A stretch of DNA of 18,354 bases from Methanobrevibacter sp. (GTDB lineage Archaea; Methanobacteriota; Methanobacteria; Methanobacteriales; Methanobacteriaceae), in contig JAGCBE010000014.1 of assembly GCA_017652345.1 (NCBI GenBank), positions 1 to 18,354 on the forward strand, in the 5' to 3' direction. A program made the position numbers and the translations under genes. Shown in pieces: positions 15,097 through 18,354 of this stretch. Under the pieces are notes generated by a model, which saw only the letters and a list, made by a program, of their open reading frames with translations, had not been told where the DNA came from and did no database searches. The first letter of the stretch is position 1; each line of letters opens with the position of its first letter.

Positions 15097-15097
15097 T

Positions 15098-15397
15098 TTA
15101 ATTCTCCTTTTCTATAGGTTTTCGTGTTTTTGTATCATACAATTCTGCAAACTGTATGAATCGTGATTCTGAACAACCATACAATGTTTTTGATGTTTCC
15201 CATGATACTACAGAAACAAATTGTAAATTGTTATCAGTATAGTTCTTCTTTACATATCTTTCAACTTGTGGTTTTATTTTGAATTTTTTGTATGGAAGAA
15301 TTATTGTTTTCTTTACAATTGTGTTAGTGTTTATGTCAGCAAGTAAACATTCAATTGTTAGTGTTCTGATTGTTCTGGTTACAATTCCTCTGCTCAT
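15098..15397 (-). CDS. p6-like DNA-binding protein paralog B
   Basis: The 99-residue protein aligns over its full length with the products at 15876-16157 and 18004-18321. Shared points are VTRT(I/F) near the N-terminus, (V)ERYVKKNYTDNNLQFVSVVS versus the matching strand in paralog A, SESRF versus SENKF, and D(T/E)KTRK at the end. Their size and pattern fit phi29 p6 (about 104 aa), which wraps and compacts viral DNA and activates replication and the early-to-late switch. AGGA lies about 10 nt before ATG 15397; a further upstream ATG (15427) has no site. It lies directly before SSB, as gene 6 precedes gene 5 in phi29. Family membership is from memory and not tested by profile search. Confidence 0.6.
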   Translation of the reverse strand: MSRGIVTRTIRTLTIECLLADINTNTIVKKTIILPYKKFKIKPQVERYVKKNYTDNNLQFVSVVSWETSKTLYGCSESRFIQFAELYDTKTRKPIEKEN

Positions 15398-15566
15398 CTT
15401 GTTCAATCCTGTAGAGTTTGTATCCATTGAAAAGATTGAGGTCTATTAAGACTTCCTTGTAGCAATCATAGAGTTTAGCATCCTTTATTTCATCAAAAGT
15501 AAGATTTTTTACTTTCATTCTCTGCTCTAATTCATATGCTCTTTTCCATAATTCTACAATGTTCAT
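15351..15566 (-). CDS. Small hypothetical helical protein
   Basis: A 71-residue, mostly helical protein (MNIVELWKRAYELEQRMKVK) ending in an Asn/Gln-rich tail. GAGG lies 9 nt before ATG 15566; an outer ATG at 15581 contains that site and is rejected as start. It begins 1 nt after the membrane-peptide stop and overlaps paralog B by 47 nt. The function is unknown. Confidence 0.6.
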   Translation of the reverse strand: MNIVELWKRAYELEQRMKVKNLTFDEIKDAKLYDCYKEVLIDLNLFNGYKLYRIEQDEQRNCNQNNQNTNN

Positions 15567-15567
15567 A

Positions 15568-15693
15568 TTAAAATTCCTCATTCTTTACAATCTTGTAAAT
15601 ACAATACGCGACAAGAGATAAGATTATTAATAATGATAATATTATAAAAATCTTAAATCCATCACTTAGCATTGTTAGATTTAGTTTTATCAT
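15568..15693 (-). CDS. 41-residue single-span membrane peptide
   Basis: The frame begins MIKLNLTMLSDGFK, followed by a dense hydrophobic helix (IFIILSLLIILSLVAYCIY, about residues 15-33) and a short charged end (KIVKNEEF). AAGGA lies 7 nt before the ATG. It overlaps the 3' end of the upstream gene and ends 1 nt before the next start, so it fits the operon exactly. A role in anchoring replication complexes to the membrane, as proposed for phi29 p1, is possible but unproven. Confidence 0.65.
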   Translation of the reverse strand: MIKLNLTMLSDGFKIFIILSLLIILSLVAYCIYKIVKNEEF

Positions 15694-15910
15694 TTTTTCT
15701 TCCTTTTTTATTGAATAAGCGAATCAATTCTGAAAATTCAAAATAGGCTAAGGGTTTGATTCCTCTTGCTTTTATAATATCCTCGCATTCAGAATCATTA
15801 TTTGCATCTATAACTAAAACACGCATTTCTTTATATGTGTTTTCGTATAGTACAGCAAATACACCATAACCCTGTTTAGAGTTCTTTTCTGGTTTCCTTG
15901 TCAAGTACAA
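15662..15910 (-). CDS. Hypothetical protein with uncertain start (TTG or internal)
   Basis: The 82-residue frame reads KQGYGVFAVLYENTYKEMRV then LVIDANNDSECEDIIKARGI, a plausible small alpha/beta fold with a basic tail (NKKGRKNDKTKSNNAK). The longest frame begins at TTG 15910, inside paralog A, without a recognisable ribosome binding site. The first in-frame ATG (15826) would remove a conserved-looking beta-strand. It lies in the +1 frame relative to paralog A and overlaps it by 35 nt, so coupling or frameshift fusion is possible. The function is not recognised. Confidence 0.5.
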   Translation of the reverse strand: MYLTRKPEKNSKQGYGVFAVLYENTYKEMRVLVIDANNDSECEDIIKARGIKPLAYFEFSELIRLFNKKGRKNDKTKSNNAK

Positions 15911-16157
15911 CTGAGTTTTCTCGAAATTTATTCTCGCTCATTCCTCTTAATTCAGAAGCATCTGTGAATGATAAAACAGCTACAAATCTGTAGTCAGTAT
16001 CTTTTAAGTACCTTACTACAGCTTTTTCTACCTTTTCTTCATCGTCATATTTTCCAGAAAGGTAGATTTCTTTTTCTGTGGTTGTGTTTGTGGTCTTGTC
16101 GTATACTAAGCATACAACGTTTGTTCCATTAAATGTTCTTGTTACTAATTTTGCCAT
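15876..16157 (-). CDS. p6-like DNA-binding protein paralog A
   Basis: The 93-residue protein begins MAKLVTRTFNGTNVVCLVYD and has GMSENKF at about 72-78. Its layout (N-terminal beta pair, central amphipathic helix EEKVEKAVVRYLKDTDY, strand FVAVLSF, then ...EnKF) parallels phi29 p6 as I recall it (MAKMMQREITKTTVNV..., ...ELPVEKF). p6 binds along the genome as a nucleoprotein filament and stimulates initiation at the ends. AAGGAG lies 8 nt before the ATG. It is the closest of the three paralogs to p6 in size and start. No profile search was possible. Confidence 0.65.
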   Translation of the reverse strand: MAKLVTRTFNGTNVVCLVYDKTTNTTTEKEIYLSGKYDDEEKVEKAVVRYLKDTDYRFVAVLSFTDASELRGMSENKFRENSVVLDKETRKEL

Positions 16158-16184
16158 AATTTTTTCTCCTTTTTAATTTTTATT

Positions 16185-16206
16185 TTGCAGTTTGGCATTT
16201 CTGCAA
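16185..16206 (-). promoter_or_regulatory. Hairpin between tRNA-like element and paralog A gene
   Basis: TTGCAG (16185-16190) and CTGCAA (16201-16206) form a perfect 6-bp stem with a 10-nt loop, in the leader of the p6-like gene and immediately 3' of the tRNA-like element. No U-tract follows in the transcribed direction. Confidence 0.4.
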
Positions 16207-16207
16207 T

Positions 16208-16324
16208 TCCTGCACTGAGGAATCGAACCTCAGATTTCACAAGGCACGGTTTGCTGACATTTTTATTTTCAGAATAAATTGCTGTATGTGCCTTTCTCGT
16301 GTTCTGCCATTGAACTATGCAGGA
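16208..16324 (-). ncRNA. tRNA-like element with extended anticodon arm (possible pseudo-tRNA)
   Basis: Reading leftward, TCCTGCA (5') pairs perfectly with TGCAGGA (3') as a 7-bp acceptor. TA then GTTC-AATGGCA-GAAC forms a normal D arm, and CTGAGG-TTCGATT-CCTCAG a T arm with a canonical T loop. Between D and T arms a conventional 17-nt anticodon arm is missing; instead there is a long arm: CAC, a GAGA bulge, AAGGCAC paired with GTGCCTT, and an AT-rich tip TTTAT-TCTGAAA-ATAAA. If the tip is read as an anticodon loop, position 33 is C instead of the invariant U. No CCA is encoded. The total is 117 nt instead of about 75. It fills most of the 171-nt gap between 16157 and 16329. It may be a broken tRNA, a tRNA mimic, or an RNase P processing signal in the early mRNA. 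Confidence 0.6.
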
Positions 16325-16328
16325 CTAA

Positions 16329-16541
16329 TTAAATATTTGTGTATTCTTTTACTTGATCTGATAAATCAAACATTTGAATTATCTTAAGTGCTGACATTAG
16401 AGATATTATTTTCATTTTATCTACATCAAATTCAGCGTTCAAATACTCGTCCTTGTCTACATCTTTAAGAGTGTCTAATAACATGGATAATGCAACGGCT
16501 AAGGTGTTTTTATCAATTTCATTTAACTGTATTGTTTTCAT
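16329..16541 (-). CDS. Small hypothetical helical protein
   Basis: A 70-residue protein, almost entirely helical (NTLAVALSMLLDTLKDVDKD, then DVDKMKIISLMSALKIIQMF), with a probable helical-hairpin fold. GAGAGG lies 6 nt before the ATG, which comes 1 nt after the preceding stop. No known motif. The tRNA-like element begins 4 nt after its stop. Confidence 0.7.
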   Translation of the reverse strand: MKTIQLNEIDKNTLAVALSMLLDTLKDVDKDEYLNAEFDVDKMKIISLMSALKIIQMFDLSDQVKEYTNI

Positions 16542-16542
16542 T

Positions 16543-16824
16543 TTAACCTCTCTTTCCTGTAAATAGTTTTGATATTTCTGTATCTGCTACAGTAGTTTGT
16601 ATGAATAATCCGTATTTTATGTATTTATTGAAGATTCTTATAAATTCATTTATTGTTTCTTCAAAAAGAATAACATCATCAGCTATATCTTCAAAATCTG
16701 AATCTGTTGGTTGATCTGGTACTGTCCAAATCCATTCTTCATATGCTCTTTCATCATTCATGGAAATGATTATTGCGTTCATTCCTTTGATTAAATCGTA
16801 ATTGTATTCTTTATCATTATACAT
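16543..16824 (-). CDS. Hypothetical acidic early protein
   Basis: A 93-residue acidic protein (MYNDKEYNYDLIKGMNAIII, PTDSDFEDIADDVILFEETI) of unknown function. AAGGAG lies 8 nt before ATG 16824. The longer frame from GTG 16833 would start inside that site and is rejected. Small, acidic early phage proteins are often inhibitors or DNA mimics, but nothing specific supports that here. Confidence 0.65.
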   Translation of the reverse strand: MYNDKEYNYDLIKGMNAIIISMNDERAYEEWIWTVPDQPTDSDFEDIADDVILFEETINEFIRIFNKYIKYGLFIQTTVADTEISKLFTGKRG

Positions 16825-16836
16825 TTTTAACACTCC

Positions 16837-17184
16837 TTAAATATTCATATTATCGTATTCATAAACCCAGTCTTTAATTGCTCCAGTTTCATATACTGTT
16901 TTGATAGGAACGCTCTGATACCAGTGTGAAGGTGTAAAAACGATCAGATAAATACCTCGCTCATCTTCTACTTTGAAAGCACATGAAAAATTCCAGCCGT
17001 TATGTGATAGGATTCTGTAATCTTTACCGTTGAATTTATTTATCATCTGATATTTGATAGTAAATTCAATTGATTTTTTAGAATCAGAAGGTCTTCCATA
17101 TGCTTGCTCTACACAAGTTTCTGTAGAATTAAGATACTGTTCTATCCAATATCTTTCCTGTTTTGTAAGTCTTGTTTTTTTCAT
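16837..17184 (-). CDS. Hypothetical early protein
   Basis: A 115-residue protein with a basic helical start (MKKTRLTKQERYWIEQYLNS) followed by a beta-rich domain with many aromatics (HNGWNFSCAFKVEDERGIYL, PSHWYQSVPIKTVYETG). AAGGAG lies 10 nt before the ATG. Not recognised. The N-terminal helix could bind nucleic acid, but no helix-turn-helix is clear. Confidence 0.7.
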   Translation of the reverse strand: MKKTRLTKQERYWIEQYLNSTETCVEQAYGRPSDSKKSIEFTIKYQMINKFNGKDYRILSHNGWNFSCAFKVEDERGIYLIVFTPSHWYQSVPIKTVYETGAIKDWVYEYDNMNI

Positions 17185-17220
17185 TTTGTTTTTTCTCCTT
17201 TTTTATTTGTATTCTTTTTA

Positions 17221-17249
17221 AGGCAGTTTTACATCATGCCCGGGATGTG
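17221..17249 (-). repeat. 29-bp intergenic element, copy 1
   Basis: It matches 17965-17993 at 28 of 29 positions (AGGCAGTTTTACATC then ATGCCCGGGATGTG; the difference is A versus G at position 5). ACATC and GATGT form a 5-bp stem around a CCCGGG-containing loop. It lies in the 77-nt gap upstream of the gene starting at 17184. Confidence 0.85.
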
Positions 17250-17261
17250 ACAGTAGAACCT

Positions 17262-17513
17262 TTAGAGATATTTTTTAGTTAAATATTCAATTATCTCTGA
17301 TACAATTTTATTTTTTGGAGTATCAGAAATCTTCATTACATATTTTCCATCTTCATCTTTACACGCTGAACCGTCTTCATTGTAAGAGAATGATTTATCA
17401 TATACATAATTATCTAAATCATTCATTACACTTTCCAGAGCATATAATCTGTCGATTTTGTCTGAAAGTTCTGTGATTCTTGCGCTGATTTTTTCATTGT
17501 TTGTTGTTGGCAT
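17262..17513 (-). CDS. Small coiled-coil hypothetical protein
   Basis: An 83-residue protein with a helical heptad start (NEKISARITELSDKIDRLYA) and an acidic middle (NEDGSACKDEDGKYVMKISD) that may be a beta hairpin. AAGGAG lies 8 nt before ATG 17513. A longer frame from 17567 covers that site and the leader and is rejected. The function is unknown. Confidence 0.65.
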   Translation of the reverse strand: MPTTNNEKISARITELSDKIDRLYALESVMNDLDNYVYDKSFSYNEDGSACKDEDGKYVMKISDTPKNKIVSEIIEYLTKKYL

Positions 17514-17572
17514 TGTTTTTTCTCCTTTTTTATTTTTAGTTTTTATTTGAGATTGATTATATCTCATTCATA

Positions 17573-17594
17573 CAGGAAAGATTTTTCTTTCCTG
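17573..17594 (-). promoter_or_regulatory. Intergenic hairpin in early operon
   Basis: CAGGAAAGA and TCTTTCCTG form a perfect 9-bp stem with a TTTT loop in the 98-nt gap between 17513 and 17612. The transcribed strand shows no U-tract after it, so mRNA processing or stability is likelier than termination. Confidence 0.5.
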
Positions 17595-17611
17595 CATTGT
17601 ATCAGATAGAA

Positions 17612-17878
17612 TCACGCATAAAAGATTTTCAAACAGCGGTCAATCACGTTTCCATATACTGCAGAGTGAAGAAAAGATATTGTGTTCCATGAATACTTGT
17701 AGTCCGTTCTTCTCGCAATATCTCGCTCAATAATGTTGTGAAGCGATTCAGTCATGTTGTTGTATTCCATCCAGTCGGAATAATTTGCAGAATACGTTGT
17801 CAGAAAGATCGGCATAACATATTCAGTCGCCTCGTCAATAATTGTTTCCAGTTCCTTGTTAAAAACATCTTCTTTCAT
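17612..17878 (-). CDS. Small hypothetical early protein
   Basis: An 88-residue, mainly helical protein (MKEDVFNKELETIIDEATEY, then TESLHNIIERDIARRTDYKY) with no recognised motif. An AAGGAAGGA site lies about 9 nt before the ATG. The upstream gap carries a long imperfect hairpin and one copy of the 29-bp element. Confidence 0.65.
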   Translation of the reverse strand: MKEDVFNKELETIIDEATEYVMPIFLTTYSANYSDWMEYNNMTESLHNIIERDIARRTDYKYSWNTISFLHSAVYGNVIDRCLKIFYA

Positions 17879-17907
17879 TTTTTTGTTCCTTCCTTGTTTT
17901 ATTTTTT

Positions 17908-17964
17908 GGAAATACTCTGCTTTTCACAGTGCGACTTGTAACGCATCATAGTAGCATTATTTCC
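17908..17964 (-). promoter_or_regulatory. Long imperfect stem-loop in early-gene leader
   Basis: In the minus transcript GGAAATA (17964-17958) pairs with TATTTCC (17914-17908), enclosing TGCT/AGCA and TGCG/CGCA pairs around a TTACAAGT loop. It abuts 29-bp element copy 2 and precedes the 17878 start, so it is probably a folded 5' leader. Confidence 0.4.
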
Positions 17965-17993
17965 AGGCGGTTTTACATCATGCCCGGGATGTG
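17965..17993 (-). repeat. 29-bp intergenic element, copy 2
   Basis: The partner of 17221-17249, identical except for one base. It lies between the p6-like paralog C stop and the next gene, again in the leader of a downstream gene, flanked by hairpins on both sides. Confidence 0.85.
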
Positions 17994-17995
17994 TC

Positions 17996-18015
17996 CAGGG
18001 TGATCATTCACCCTG
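17996..18015. terminator. Hairpin at the end of paralog C gene
   Basis: CAGGGTGA and TCACCCTG form a perfect 8-bp stem with a 4-nt loop across the paralog C stop codon. TTTTT follows only on the plus strand, so it would act as an intrinsic terminator for rightward transcription. For the leftward operon it is at most a pause or a processing structure. Confidence 0.5.
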
Positions 18016-18321
18016 TTTTTCATCTGACTGGTCATCTTCATCATTGAGTACAAAACCGTACTTCATAAAATCAGAATCCCAAATAGCCCATTTTACTTCA
18101 CGCTGAACAAATTTGATTGACATGGGATTGACGGCTTCATACATACCAGAATACTTTCCGCAGATGTATTTTACCATGCTATCTGTATCAAACTTTCCAC
18201 CTACTTTTTCTTCATGCTCTACCAGAGCATTCTTTTCAAAATTGTAGGCTGAGAACGTAACAACATTTTCAATAAATGTTCTGGTTACAAGGTGCTTTCT
18301 CTGTTCTACTGTCAGCTTCAT
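18004..18321 (-). CDS. p6-like DNA-binding protein paralog C
   Basis: A 105-residue protein related to the genes at 15098 and 15876: HLVTRTFIENVVTFSAYNFE matches the paralog A N-terminus, GGKFDTDSMVKYICGKYSGM the central helix, and WDSDFMKYGFVLND the SENKF...VVLD end. It has an acidic tail (DDQSDEKQGE), also a feature of phi29 p6. Starts at 18342 or 18321 are possible; GAGAG lies closer to 18321, so that is used with low certainty. It is the first complete early gene in the window. Confidence 0.55.
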   Translation of the reverse strand: MKLTVEQRKHLVTRTFIENVVTFSAYNFEKNALVEHEEKVGGKFDTDSMVKYICGKYSGMYEAVNPMSIKFVQREVKWAIWDSDFMKYGFVLNDEDDQSDEKQGE

Positions 18322-18354
18322 TTTTATTCTCTCTTTCTCCATGATTTGTGACTC

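Noticed and set aside
16208..16324. Selenocysteine tRNA (13-bp acceptor plus T stack)
   Set aside because: The D stem is only 4 bp, there is no long variable arm and no UCA anticodon in a proper loop.
16837..17184. p4-like transcription activator
   Set aside because: The basic N-terminus is suggestive, but no helix-turn-helix or p4-like pattern could be made out.
17556..17584. Minus-strand TATAAT as an internal early promoter
   Set aside because: The matching -35 position reads AAATCT, and it overlaps the hairpin at 17573-17594; too weak to call.
1..18354. Terminal inverted repeats expected for a protein-primed genome
   Set aside because: The first and last bases show no inverted match, and a gene is cut at position 1, so the ends are not in the window.

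Overview
The window is most of the genome of a small, AT-rich, protein-primed podovirus of the phi29 type (Salasmaviridae/Picovirinae-like). The evidence is a protein-primed family B DNA polymerase directly behind a terminal-protein candidate, a gp16-type packaging ATPase, and a gp7-gp8-gp9-gp10-gp11-like structural block. Strong purine-rich ribosome binding sites, a Firmicutes-type holin, an NlpC/P60-like endolysin and a DUF551 protein suggest a low-GC Firmicutes host, probably a gut Clostridium relative (inference). Translation uses standard stops. No terminal inverted repeat is visible, and the leftmost gene runs off the edge, so both genome ends lie outside the window.

Layout. (1) Positions 1-8839, minus strand, are the late operon. 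In transcription order it holds endolysin, holin, scaffold, major capsid, tail knob, portal/upper collar, lower collar, a small attachment-type protein, and a long receptor-binding appendage cut at position 1. The lysis genes come before the capsid genes, unlike phi29. (2) Positions 8840-9047 are a divergent control region. A perfect 17-bp palindrome carries the TTGACA -35 boxes of two back-to-back promoters, one for the late operon and one for the ATPase. (3) Positions 9048-10231, plus strand, form an isolated packaging cassette: the motor ATPase, a 116-nt structured RNA that strongly resembles the phi29 packaging RNA (pRNA) in architecture, and a strong bidirectional terminator. (4) Positions 10234-18321, minus strand, are the early/replication operon. 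It starts to the right of the window and ends at the same terminator. It holds small unknown genes, three diverged paralogs of a p6-like (histone-like) family, a likely ssDNA-binding protein, the terminal-protein candidate, the polymerase, then an accessory cluster of slightly different composition. Two single-span membrane peptides (41 and 43 aa) also lie in this operon.

The early operon contains unusual non-coding structure: a tRNA-like element with acceptor, D and T arms but a greatly extended anticodon arm; a 29-bp element repeated in two gene gaps; and several perfect hairpins between genes.

Working together: p6-like proteins and SSB coat the DNA, terminal protein and polymerase replicate it from its protein-capped ends, and the structural genes build a prolate-type head with collar and tail knob. 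The ATPase, with the candidate pRNA, fills the head, and holin plus endolysin release progeny. The most novel items are the candidate pRNA beside its ATPase, the shared-palindrome divergent promoter, the p6-like paralog expansion, the tRNA-like element and the paired 9x8-residue repeat arrays in the lower collar protein. All family assignments are by eye from remembered motifs; no database search was run.
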